Part shown: in pieces, positions 17,689-25,349 of the stretch | How positions within the stretch are numbered: position 1 is the stretch's first letter | Layout of the letters: the number at the start of each line of letters is the position of its first letter | NCBI RefSeq assembly: GCF_025291715.1 | Contig: NZ_JAMBIZ010000022.1 | Location: 1-59,534, forward strand | Direction of reading: 5' to 3' | Source of the DNA: Metasolibacillus sp. | Lineage (GTDB): Bacteria > Bacillota > Bacilli > Bacillales_A > Planococcaceae | DNA: 59,534 nucleotides | Notes under the pieces: generated by a model | What the model was told of the DNA's origin: nothing | Seen by the model: only the letters and a program-made list of their open reading frames with translations | Databases searched by the model: none | Program-made: the position numbers and the translations under genes

Positions 17689-17741
17689 ATTCGCCCAACG
17701 ACGCTTTAAATTCATCCATCCGATATGCCCTTTCACCCAGC
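17689..17741. repeat. 21-bp-period array E, three decayed units
   Basis: ATTCGCCCAAC at 17689, ATTCATCCATC at 17710 and TTTCACCCAGC at 17731 are exactly 21 bp apart and share the pattern wTTCrYCCAnC. They lie between the yunF start and the end of the M20 gene. The spacing ties them to the other four arrays, although the cores have drifted. Confidence 0.6.
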
Positions 17742-17746
17742 AAATT

Positions 17747-17774
17747 GGAAAAAGCTGTCCGAATTTAGACAGCC
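17747..17774 (-). terminator. Terminator overlapping the end of the M20 peptidase gene
   Basis: On the minus strand GCTGTC, eight bases, GACAGC, TTTTTCC. The left arm is made of the last two sense codons and the stop codon lies in the loop, so coding and termination signals overlap. Confidence 0.75.
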
Positions 17775-18877
17775 GATTCCTTCTCTCTTTGCAATGTGCG
17801 CAAACAAACATCTGTTAAAATCTCAATTCCGTTAAAAATCGCCTCATGATTAAACAGCATATACGGATCGTGCAGCCCTGGCGTTACATCTGCTCCTAAG
17901 CCAAGCATCGTCGCCTTTAAATATGGTCGCTCAATCGTATAAAAATGAAAATCATCTGCGCCTGGTGTGACAATCGTCGGTAATGCTGGACATCCTAGTA
18001 CATGTTCAATCGACTGTGCCATCAATGCAGCCGCCTCCTCATTTACTGCTGCCGCTGGAACGTAATCGAAAAATTCAATATCAATCGGCACTTGATGCAT
18101 CGCACTTAGTTGTGCACAAACTGTTTTTACTTGATGCTGCAATTCATCCATAACTGCATTTGTTTGTGCACGTAAATCTAAGCCGAAAGTTGCTTTACCT
18201 GGAATAATATTAAAATTTTCCGTTCCCGCATGTAAATTCGTCATTTTCACCGTTGCCGCAACATGTGGGTCTGTGTACGTTAATCCTAAATGATGCACAA
18301 TCGAGGCAGCTACTTCAATCGCATTAACGCCTTTATGTGGTCTCGCACCGTGATGATCCAATCCGCCAATTTGCCCTTTAACAAAGACACAGGAGCCATG
18401 CTGAATACCTTGTGCACAATTTGGGAAAGCCATTTCATCAAATGGGCGTAAATGAACGCCATAAAAATAATCTAAATCATCGATAACGCCCTCTTGAATA
18501 ACGCTTAATGAGCCGTTACCAAGCTCCTCCGCTGGCTGAAACACGGCGCGTACTGTGCCACCTATATCACCGATTTCCTTTAATTTATGCATCACGCCAG
18601 TGACAATCGCCATATGTGCATCATGTCCACATGAATGGTTGGCCTTCATTTCTCCATTCACTTCCTGCCATAGTGCATCCATATCTGCACGCATCCCTAC
18701 TTTCGGTGAGCCAGAGCCAATCTCTACTGAAAAGCCTGGGCAATTTTGAAAACGCTTTGGCTGAAAACCAGCTTCCTCAAATAATGCTACAAGATAATTT
18801 GTCGTTTCAATCTCTTTCCAGCTTACTTCACCATGTGCATGTAAATGCTCAAAAATTTGCATTACTTTTTCTTTCAT
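17765..18877 (-). CDS. M20 family metallopeptidase/amidohydrolase
   Basis: A 370-residue M20D-type hydrolase. Visible motifs are GMRADMDALW (about residues 60-69), NHSCGHDAHMA with the metal-binding Cys/His/Asp (about 80-90), QPAEELGNG with the catalytic glutamate, GVHLRP, and a C-terminal GLHDPYMLFNHEA histidine. Family members cleave N-acyl amino acids, hippurate-like amides or dipeptides; the pattern is close to B. subtilis AmhX-type aminoacylases. One base separates it from the upstream transporter gene, so the two form an operon, which suggests it acts on what the transporter brings in. Confidence 0.87.
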   Translation of the reverse strand: MKEKVMQIFEHLHAHGEVSWKEIETTNYLVALFEEAGFQPKRFQNCPGFSVEIGSGSPKVGMRADMDALWQEVNGEMKANHSCGHDAHMAIVTGVMHKLKEIGDIGGTVRAVFQPAEELGNGSLSVIQEGVIDDLDYFYGVHLRPFDEMAFPNCAQGIQHGSCVFVKGQIGGLDHHGARPHKGVNAIEVAASIVHHLGLTYTDPHVAATVKMTNLHAGTENFNIIPGKATFGLDLRAQTNAVMDELQHQVKTVCAQLSAMHQVPIDIEFFDYVPAAAVNEEAAALMAQSIEHVLGCPALPTIVTPGADDFHFYTIERPYLKATMLGLGADVTPGLHDPYMLFNHEAIFNGIEILTDVCLRTLQREKESAV

Positions 18878-18878
18878 T

Positions 18879-20282
18879 TTAAGAAACTCCTAACATAACA
18901 GCAGCAACTAAAGCAATTGCCGCAATAATTAACCAAATGACAATCAGCTTCCAAATAAATTTCACCCAGCGCTCATACGGAATACCTGCAATCGCTAAAT
19001 AACCCATTAAAGCTGCGGACGTCGGAATAATCGAGTTCGTAATCGCATCACCGTATTGGAATGCTAAAACGGCTATTTGACGTTCCATTCCAAGTAAATC
19101 GGCAATCGGTACCATAATTGGCATCGTTGTTGCAGCTTGCCCACTCCCTGAAGGAATAAAGAAGTTAATAATCACTTGTACACCAAACATACCAACAGCA
19201 TTCAATGTTTGTGGCAAGTGTGAAATTAATTGCACTAAGCTATAAACAATTGTATCAATAATAACACCTGATTCAAGTACGACTAAAATCGCGCGAGCAA
19301 AACCTACAATTAATGCCCCGAAGGCTACGATTTTCATGCCATCCACTAAAGCATCAAATAATTTATTAATGTTCAAACCACCTAATATTCCTGCTACAAA
19401 GCCGACAATAATAAAGTTTGCTGCTAGTTCATCTAAAAACCAGTCCAGTTTAAATACGCCATACATATTTACTAAAATTCCAGTAAGCAATGTTAACAGC
19501 ACTAAAATGTGACGTGTTGTAAATTTATCAAACGTATCAATATCTGAAACCTTTACTAGCTTTATCTTTTGCTCAATATCATACATAATACTTTTCGTTG
19601 GATCTGCTTGAATTTTTTTTGCATAGCGCATTACATATGTTATAGCTATGAGCAAAATAAATACATAGACAACCGAGCGGAAGCCAATACCTGAAAACAG
19701 CTTTACTTCTGCTATTTCTTGCGCTATCCCAACCGTAAATGGATTGAGCATCCCACCAATAAAGCCGCTTGCAGCCCCCGTTGAAACCATCGCTGTCCCA
19801 ACAAGCGCATCATAGCCTAGTGCTCTCGCAATCGCTATACCAATTGGTACGAAAATAATTGTTTCCTCACTCATCCCTGTTGAAAAGCCTAAAATAGAAA
19901 AGACAGTCATGGAAATGGGAATAAGCCATATACCTGAGCCTTGCATTTTTTGTACGAGTGCATTAACACCTGATTCAATTGCCCCTGTTGCTCGAATAAT
20001 ACCGAACGCTCCTCCTACGAGGAAAATATAGAAAATAATACGCGCCCCTGCCTGCATACCAAGCGGAATCGCTTTAAACATTTCAAAAATAGAGACAGGG
20101 CTTTGTTCTACCTGTGCATAACTATTTTCAACAACAATCGTGCGCCCTGCTTCTTCCATTCTTTCATATTGTCCTGCTGGTAAAAAATAAGTCGCTAACG
20201 TCGCAATAATAATAATTGAAAAAATAATTGCATATGTATGCGGAATTAAAAACTTCTTTTTCTTCTCTGTAATTTGTCCCAT
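18879..20282 (-). CDS. YfcC/DcuC-like C4-dicarboxylate or amino-acid transporter
   Basis: A 467-residue membrane protein with about twelve hydrophobic segments. The N-terminal KKKFLIPHTYAIIFSIIIIA and the motif IPSGSGQAATTMPIMVP (about residues 375-391) belong to the YfcC family of the ion-transporter superfamily, near DcuC and ArcD-like exchangers. GFSTGMSEETIIFVPIGIA is another family segment. Members are often fused or linked to peptidases of the M20 family, as here. The substrate is unknown but is likely a peptide-derived or N-acyl amino acid. A promoter with a direct-repeat operator lies about 85 bp upstream. Confidence 0.85.
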   Translation of the reverse strand: MGQITEKKKKFLIPHTYAIIFSIIIIATLATYFLPAGQYERMEEAGRTIVVENSYAQVEQSPVSIFEMFKAIPLGMQAGARIIFYIFLVGGAFGIIRATGAIESGVNALVQKMQGSGIWLIPISMTVFSILGFSTGMSEETIIFVPIGIAIARALGYDALVGTAMVSTGAASGFIGGMLNPFTVGIAQEIAEVKLFSGIGFRSVVYVFILLIAITYVMRYAKKIQADPTKSIMYDIEQKIKLVKVSDIDTFDKFTTRHILVLLTLLTGILVNMYGVFKLDWFLDELAANFIIVGFVAGILGGLNINKLFDALVDGMKIVAFGALIVGFARAILVVLESGVIIDTIVYSLVQLISHLPQTLNAVGMFGVQVIINFFIPSGSGQAATTMPIMVPIADLLGMERQIAVLAFQYGDAITNSIIPTSAALMGYLAIAGIPYERWVKFIWKLIVIWLIIAAIALVAAVMLGVS

Positions 20283-20347
20283 CCGATCACTCCTATAATT
20301 CTTTTGTTTACCCTTGACTTCATCCTATTTGCTTTGTACGATACAAT

Positions 20348-20401
20348 TAACGACTATCTAACGACATCTTTTATTGTAAAAAAATTTTTTGTTATATGCA
20401 A
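20348..20401 (-). promoter_or_regulatory. Sigma-A-type promoter with 11-bp direct repeat operator
   Basis: On the minus strand TTGCAT (20401-20396), a 17-base spacer and TACAAT (20378-20373) form a promoter for the transporter-peptidase operon. Right behind it, over the expected start point, GTCGTTA occurs twice 11 bp apart (forward TAACGAC at 20348 and 20359). This is a good candidate site for the regulator encoded next door. Confidence 0.6.
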
Positions 20402-20417
20402 GGAATTTTCTGAAAAT

Positions 20418-20453
20418 AAAAAAAGAGCCGTCTGAAAAATTTCAAGACGACTC
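20418..20453 (-). terminator. Terminator of the regulator gene
   Basis: Stem GAG-CGTCT/AGACG-CTC (20425-20433 with 20445-20453, one mismatch) followed on the minus strand by a long T run. Confidence 0.8.
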
Positions 20454-20454
20454 C

Positions 20455-20479
20455 TTTGCGACAAATCATCGCAGGAGCA
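20455..20479. repeat. TTTGCGAC...CGCAGGAGCA element, copy 1
   Basis: TTTGCGAC at 20455 and CGCAGGAGCA at 20470 flank a short variable middle, so TGCG and CGCA can pair. It abuts a terminator hairpin. The same two blocks recur at 24489-24515 and 37968-38013. Confidence 0.6.
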
Positions 20480-20483
20480 AATA

Positions 20484-21710
20484 TTATTTCTTTAAAGCAG
20501 GAAGCTCCAAGCGATAAAGTGCTGACGGACGACCCTTTTGATGGGCAGACTGCTCGCCAATAATCATTACATAGCTAGCATCATGCAGCTTTTTTAGCAT
20601 GCGCTCTGCGGTCCTTCTCGTTACTTGTAAAAACGTCGCTAATTGTGCAGCAGTAAAAGGCTCATTATATTGTAAAGCAGCATATGCAAAAATACGCGAC
20701 ATATTTTGTGTGCTTATATGTACTTGCTGTGCAAGTGCTACGAGTTGTGGATGCTCTATCGAATGTATGGATTGATGTGTGAAAATTGGATAAGGGCCAT
20801 GCAATATTTGCTTTGCATCCATAAAGTAAAACTGCTTTGATTGTGTAAAGGAGCTTGCAACAAGTGCATTGTTATACGCTGCTTCCATCGAATGCCCACT
20901 ACCAAAGGAAATTCGCATATTTGGATGCAAAGCATTGTGCCACTTTGTAAACAATGGATGGGCAATAACCGCCTTTACTTTGCCAACTGTGGAATACGCC
21001 GCAAGCCCATGTGCAGTTTCCGTTAATGTCGCACCCATTAGCTGCGCAAATTCAGCGAGCTCCCCTTGTGAGCAATGTTGACCTTGGATAAGCCCGACAG
21101 CAACTTGAGCTGCTTGTGCTTTTGCTAATAATGCCTGCTCCTTTGCCTTTGTTAATGTATGTAGGATGTCGTTATCTGTATCTACAATGCGCATCGCTGG
21201 ATAGCCCTCCTCACATAGCTGATCATAGACGGCATGAATACTCGTAATGGCAAAATCCACTTGTCCACTGTCTAATGCCCTACGATGAAATGTCAATACA
21301 GGCTGAGATGGCTGTGCGCTTTGTAAACATAGCGTATGCTCTGTTGGTGGGTGATGCAAATCTTTGCACAAGCTTTGCCACTCTTCCTCATGGCGATAGT
21401 CAAGGGAAATACGCATTAAAGAATAGCCTAGCTGTGCAGCCTTTAATAGCGTAATCGCTAATGCTTGCACATCTTGACGTAAATAAATGACAGGTATTTG
21501 TAGCTGCTCAAGTTGTTGCTTTGAAAAATCATATGGCAGCGAGCCTGAAAACATTAATGCATCACAGTACTCAATCGTTTTTACGAGCTGTGGTGCCTCA
21601 GCTGCCTCTTTATATTCGTAGCATACTAGCTTGTATGAAGCATCTTGTACAGCAAGAGCCTGCGCTTTTTGGCAAAAGCTTGCTGAGCCGATTAAAGCAA
21701 TTGTTACCAT
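20484..21710 (-). CDS. Transcriptional regulator with PrpR-like sensor and C-terminal HTH
   Basis: A 408-residue protein. Residues about 1-190 resemble the PrpR N-terminal sensor fold (IALIGSASFCQKAQAL at the start). Residues about 195-320 look like a degenerate GGDEF-like domain (RISFGSGHSMEAAYNNALVA). Residues about 345-400 hold a winged helix (EPFTAAQLATFLQVTRRTAERMLKKL). It is placed between the transporter-peptidase operon and the divergent epimerase gene, so it probably controls both. AAAGGGGG lies eight bases before the ATG. The family assignment is tentative; no close named relative is recognised. Confidence 0.7.
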   Translation of the reverse strand: MVTIALIGSASFCQKAQALAVQDASYKLVCYEYKEAAEAPQLVKTIEYCDALMFSGSLPYDFSKQQLEQLQIPVIYLRQDVQALAITLLKAAQLGYSLMRISLDYRHEEEWQSLCKDLHHPPTEHTLCLQSAQPSQPVLTFHRRALDSGQVDFAITSIHAVYDQLCEEGYPAMRIVDTDNDILHTLTKAKEQALLAKAQAAQVAVGLIQGQHCSQGELAEFAQLMGATLTETAHGLAAYSTVGKVKAVIAHPLFTKWHNALHPNMRISFGSGHSMEAAYNNALVASSFTQSKQFYFMDAKQILHGPYPIFTHQSIHSIEHPQLVALAQQVHISTQNMSRIFAYAALQYNEPFTAAQLATFLQVTRRTAERMLKKLHDASYVMIIGEQSAHQKGRPSALYRLELPALKK

Positions 21711-21743
21711 AAAGAAAAACCCCCTTTGAAAGGATGTAGAACG

Positions 21744-22853
21744 ATGAAAATTGAAAAAATTGAATTATTCGCTATTGAATTACCATTAAAGGAACCATTT
21801 ATTATTAGCTATGCTACCTATTATACGATGCCTTCCTTAATCGTCAAAGTGACTTTAGATAATGGAGTTGTTGGCTATGGTGAAGGTGTAGCAGATGAGC
21901 ATGTAACAGGCGAAAGCATGTATGGTGCCTTCGAAATTATTGAGAAAATTTTAGCACCACGCTTAATTGGTATGAATCCGTTAAATATGGAGGCTATTCA
22001 TGACGTAATGGATCGCGCTATTTTAGCTGCACCAACAGCAAAGGCTGCACTAGATATTGCATGCTATGATGCTGCCGCAAAATCACTAAATGTACCTGTT
22101 TATGATTTACTAGGCGGACGCTTCCATGAGGAATTTCCGATTACCCATGTATTAAGCATTCAAGAGCCTGCTGTCATGGCACAGGAAGCGCTCGATAAAA
22201 TGGCAGAGGGCTATCGCTCCTTCAAGCTGAAGGTTGGTGCGAAAATGCTAGAGGATGTCAAACGCATTCAAGCAGTAAGAGCAGCAGTTGGACCTGAAAT
22301 CGCTATTCGCGTCGATGTCAACCAAGGCTGGAAAAACAGCGCAACCGCCCTACAAGCACTTGCCCTGCTTGAAGATTGTCACCTTGATTGGATTGAGCAG
22401 CCAATTGTAGCACACGACTTTGATGGCATGGTTGAAATTAAACAAAAAACGTCAACGCCTGTGATGATTGATGAGGGGCTTGTTGGCATGACAGAAATGC
22501 GCACAATCATCCAAAAGCAGGCCGCGCATAAAGTGAATATTAAGCTGATGAAATGTGGCGGTATTTATAAGGCAAATAAGCTCGCTATTATGGCTGAAAT
22601 GGCCAATATTGAATGTCAAGTAGGCTCCATGGTCGAATCATCTATCGGTTCAGCTGCAGGTTATCATGTCGCTTTTTCTAAAAAATCAATGACGAGTGTA
22701 GAATTAACAGGTCCGTTAAAATATAGCGTCGATGTAGGCAACCTACAATTCGATATCCCATTTATTCGTTTAAATGATAAACCGGGTTTAGGTATTGATG
22801 TGGATGAAGCTCAGCTTGCTAAGCTAACAGTGAAACAAAGCATAATAAGCTAA
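21744..22853 (+). CDS. Enolase-superfamily dipeptide epimerase or N-acylamino acid racemase
   Basis: A mandelate racemase/muconate lactonizing enzyme family protein of 369 residues. The second catalytic lysine is in FKLKVG (KxK, about residues 158-162). Metal ligands are in RVDVNQGW, DWIEQP and MIDEGL, and the opposite-face lysine is in VNIKLMKCGG. This set of two lysines is typical of epimerases such as L-Ala-D/L-Glu epimerase and of N-succinylamino acid racemase. I chose the ATG at 21744, seven bases after AAAGGATG. Only 33 bp separate its start from the divergent regulator start. With the M20 peptidase it suggests use of a D-amino-acid-containing dipeptide or N-acyl amino acid. Confidence 0.85.
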   Translation: MKIEKIELFAIELPLKEPFIISYATYYTMPSLIVKVTLDNGVVGYGEGVADEHVTGESMYGAFEIIEKILAPRLIGMNPLNMEAIHDVMDRAILAAPTAKAALDIACYDAAAKSLNVPVYDLLGGRFHEEFPITHVLSIQEPAVMAQEALDKMAEGYRSFKLKVGAKMLEDVKRIQAVRAAVGPEIAIRVDVNQGWKNSATALQALALLEDCHLDWIEQPIVAHDFDGMVEIKQKTSTPVMIDEGLVGMTEMRTIIQKQAAHKVNIKLMKCGGIYKANKLAIMAEMANIECQVGSMVESSIGSAAGYHVAFSKKSMTSVELTGPLKYSVDVGNLQFDIPFIRLNDKPGLGIDVDEAQLAKLTVKQSIIS

Positions 22854-22865
22854 GTGCTTAAATTT

Positions 22866-22918
22866 GAAAGCGTCTAAAAGCCACATAATTGCTGGCATTT
22901 TAGATGCTTTCGTTTTTT
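22866..22918 (+). terminator. Terminator of the epimerase gene
   Basis: Long interrupted stem GAAAGCGTCTAAAAGCCA/TGGCATTTTAGATGCTTTC followed by GTTTTTT. Confidence 0.88.
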
Positions 22919-23480
22919 AACTTATTAGCGGGCACCGAAAAAGTCGATTTGTCACAAAATACGTGATATAAATCGACTTTTTTATGTTTAAATTTGTCGG
23001 AATACAAAGTTCTATTACAATAAATTCACTTCTAGTTTTTAGTACTCTCCGATAACTTTTTGAAACACAGACTTTTTCTAAAAAGTCATTGGGGCTGTCC
23101 AAAAAGCCGTGCATAGCCGTCATTTTGGACAGTAGCGAGGATGTTTCACAAAATGTTGATTCATATAAACAGAAAACGCCTCTTTTAAAAAAGGGATGAA
23201 CATTGGCTTTAGCGGCGTGATCCTTCAGTAAAAGGGAAGCGATGAAAACATTGATTTCAATGCGGTGCAAATCAAAATGGACTTTTCGGACAACTCCGCA
23301 AGTGACAGAAACTTCGCTTTCAATATTGGCTACCAGCGTCAAAAACAGATAATCTATAGTTAAATTTCTCTATAAAAATCCATTTACCCCCTTTTAAAGC
23401 CTTATTTTTACTCTCTTGTAACAAGTTATTTAATCAATTACTATTATTTTAGATAATGTATTTTTCTAAATATTCCATAT
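22919..23480. other. Gene-poor stretch with two hairpins
   Basis: This 560-base stretch holds no gene I trust. It has a hairpin at 22939-22981 (AAAGTCGATTT/AAATCGACTTT followed by T) and another at 23093-23132 (CTGTCCAAAA/TTTTGGACAG). A 141-codon open frame on the minus strand (22917-23342) has only a TTG start without a ribosome site and no family resemblance I recognise. The right part is AT-rich and should contain the promoter of the lipoprotein gene. Confidence 0.5.
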
Positions 23481-23497
23481 AAGGAGTGTGTTTTATA

Positions 23498-24295
23498 GTG
23501 AAAAAGCTGCTAGGACTGCTTTTTTTAATGTTGCTATTATTAGCCGCGTGTGGCAATAATACACCAAAAGAAAGCTCGACAGATCATAGCGAAACAGAAA
23601 ATAAAGAAGCTGTTGCTTCTGAAAATGAGAATGAAGAAGTAGAAACGGAAGCAGATGAAGAAGCCACTGTTAGCCTAAGCTCACTAGCCTCTTGTGAAGG
23701 TATTTTATTAGAGGTTGGGAAAATTATTGAAGGAAAGCAGCTGGCTGCATGTATGGCAGATGCAATGATTGCAGCAGGTAGTGGCTCGCATAAAATTATT
23801 TCATCGACTGGTACTACAAAGGTTGATTTTCAATGGAATCCCGATTTTTCGATGCATGTTGAAAGCGAACATAGCACTGTTATCGTTGATGGTGATACAG
23901 GGTGGATGAATATACCAGGCAGAGGCTGGGTTGAGGAAACAGATAACCCGAATGATACCGATGAAGTCATCGCATCAAACGTTGTACAATTAACGCGCGC
24001 TTTAGGGCATCCAATAGCCATTGCTGAGAATTTTGCACAATCCCCTACTTGGCATGTTATTGCACAAGGTCCTGTACCTGATGCAGACGCTTTCGTTGAT
24101 ACAGCCTGGCACCTGGCCCCAGAAGGACCGATTAATCTTGGTGACGCTATACTTACAGATGTCCAACTATGGGTAACTCAAAATTATTTAGGAGCCTATT
24201 ACATTTCAACAGCAACAATTAGTGGACTAACTGATACAACGAGCAATACATTTTTACAATGGGGAGAGCCTGTTGATATTCCAAGCCCTAAATAA
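23498..24295 (+). CDS. Lipoprotein of unknown function
   Basis: A secreted lipoprotein of about 265 residues. The signal peptide KKLLGLLFLMLLLLAAC ends in a lipobox (LAAC, cysteine near residue 18), followed by an acidic, serine-rich linker with many Glu residues (about 20-60). The mature domain has alternating strands (KVDFQWNPDFSMHVES, STVIVDGDTGWMNIPG), somewhat like the LppX/LprG lipoprotein fold, but that is a guess. The start is GTG at 23498 after AAGGAG. A tiny broken frame follows directly. Confidence 0.8.
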   Translation: MKKLLGLLFLMLLLLAACGNNTPKESSTDHSETENKEAVASENENEEVETEADEEATVSLSSLASCEGILLEVGKIIEGKQLAACMADAMIAAGSGSHKIISSTGTTKVDFQWNPDFSMHVESEHSTVIVDGDTGWMNIPGRGWVEETDNPNDTDEVIASNVVQLTRALGHPIAIAENFAQSPTWHVIAQGPVPDADAFVDTAWHLAPEGPINLGDAILTDVQLWVTQNYLGAYYISTATISGLTDTTSNTFLQWGEPVDIPSPK

Positions 24296-24310
24296 TAGGA
24301 GCTTAGCTTT

Positions 24311-24375
24311 ATGAAAAAAGTTCGCTTATTTTTTAGCATGCACTTTATTCATTTCAGCTTATGGTAAAAAATAAT
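24311..24375 (+). pseudogene. Frameshifted remnant of a signal-peptide gene
   Basis: After the lipoprotein stop codon, TAGGAG and an ATG at 24311 open an 18-codon frame (MKKVRLFFSMHFIHFSLW). Shifting frame after codon 8 gives LACTLFISAYGKK, which continues a typical exported-protein start. It looks like the surviving 5' end of a decayed second lipoprotein-type gene; nothing recognisable follows. Confidence 0.4.
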
Positions 24376-24423
24376 TCTTAACAGCTCAAAACGACTTAAT
24401 TTAAAATACTTCAAGCCCACCAT

Positions 24424-24466
24424 AAACGTCTGAAAAGCATGTTGAAGCACAGCTTTTCAGACGTTT
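24424..24466. terminator. Strong hairpin terminator
   Basis: Perfect 15-bp stem AAACGTCTGAAAAGC/GCTTTTCAGACGTTT (24424-24438 with 24452-24466). It is downstream of the lipoprotein gene and its remnant. The arm sequence resembles those of other terminators in the window (20425, 25301). Confidence 0.75.
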
Positions 24467-24484
24467 ATCCCGTATTAACAAATT

Positions 24485-24700
24485 TGTTTGCGACGAGTAA
24501 CCGCAGGAGCACAGACCTCCACTTCAAAACAGCAGGTAAAATCAAGATGTTTAAGTGGGGGATCCAACAGCCTGCAAAAACTAAGAATGAGGCCAACACG
24601 ATGTTGGTCACACAAGCGTTTTCGCAGAATGCGAAGATCCTAGCTTGTGTACCTCTATCACCAATCAGTGGGGGATGTGCGAAAATCCCCACTGATTGAT
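24485..24700. repeat. Multi-hairpin intergenic element
   Basis: It starts with a copy of the TTTGCGAC...CGCAGGAGCACA element (24489-24515). Three further hairpins follow: GGCCAACACGATGTTGGTC near 24593, CAAGC...GCTTG around a TTCGCAGAATGCGAA inner stem (24615-24649), and a 12-bp perfect stem CAATCAGTGGGG/CCCCACTGATTG (24662-24673 with 24687-24698). Overlapping open frames on both strands lack ribosome sites. It could be a small mobile palindromic element or a structured RNA. Confidence 0.55.
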
Positions 24701-24757
24701 AGTTTCACTTTATTAGCAATTTATTAACTTCCATTTTTCTGAAACGAATATCTCGAA

Positions 24758-25201
24758 CTAATTCGCTTCATTATCCTCTAATATTTGTACGCGCTCCTCA
24801 AAGCTAACTACTCTATGCATCTCATGCAGCATCCAAAGATAGCCGAATTCATCACTGAATACAGCATTCGATATGCCAAAATCAGGCAGTTCAGTAACTG
24901 CTTGTACTTCCTTACAGCCTGCCTGCATTGCTTTTTCATATGTGTCTGCAATATTTGGCACTAATATATTAAACCAAATCGGCTTCGGATCATCTGGCTT
25001 AGGTGCAATCATTTGATATGCAGGATTTTCATCTAATAAATGAAACCTAACATCATATAATTTAAAAACTGCTTCATTTTTGCCAACAGGGAAATCTGTT
25101 ACTTCCACACGCTCTATATCAAAAATTCTCTCATATAATGCCAGCGCCTTCAAACTATCCGTCACAACCATATCGATTTCTACACCAACCATTTTAGACA
25201 C
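24758..25201 (-). CDS. VOC family (glyoxalase/PhnB-like) protein
   Basis: A 147-residue vicinal-oxygen-chelate fold protein with the two paired beta-alpha-beta-beta-beta modules. The first runs from VGVEIDMVVTDSLKALALYERIF, the second from WFNILVPNIADTYEKAMQAGCKEV to DEFGYLWMLHEM. Metal-binding candidates include Glu in VGVEID and in LHEM. PhnB-like members are the nearest match in layout, but substrates of this family cannot be told from sequence. It is a single gene, with AGGAGTG before the ATG. Confidence 0.8.
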   Translation of the reverse strand: MSKMVGVEIDMVVTDSLKALALYERIFDIERVEVTDFPVGKNEAVFKLYDVRFHLLDENPAYQMIAPKPDDPKPIWFNILVPNIADTYEKAMQAGCKEVQAVTELPDFGISNAVFSDEFGYLWMLHEMHRVVSFEERVQILEDNEAN

Positions 25202-25289
25202 TCCTTTAATTTTAATGAAATCCTATTATTAGAGTACCACAATGACCGTTAATTATTACATCATTCACATTCGAGTTATTGCGATATGC

Positions 25290-25337
25290 AAAAAAAAGAC
25301 GTCCGAAAAGCAGTGCTTTGCATGCTTTTTGGACGCC
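25290..25337 (-). terminator. Terminator of the suf operon
   Basis: Stem GTCCGAAAAGCA/TGCTTTTTGGAC (25301-25312 with 25323-25334) followed on the minus strand by an eight-T run, 13 bases after sufB. Confidence 0.9.
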
Positions 25338-25349
25338 CTGAGTAATCTA

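Noticed and set aside
22917-23342. 141-codon gene on the minus strand
   Set aside because: TTG start without a ribosome site, overlap with terminator-like hairpins, and no recognisable family.
24465-24692. 75-codon gene on the minus strand and an 86-codon frame on the plus strand
   Set aside because: Both run through the same multi-hairpin element; neither has a ribosome site. Overlapping frames on both strands fit a palindromic element better.
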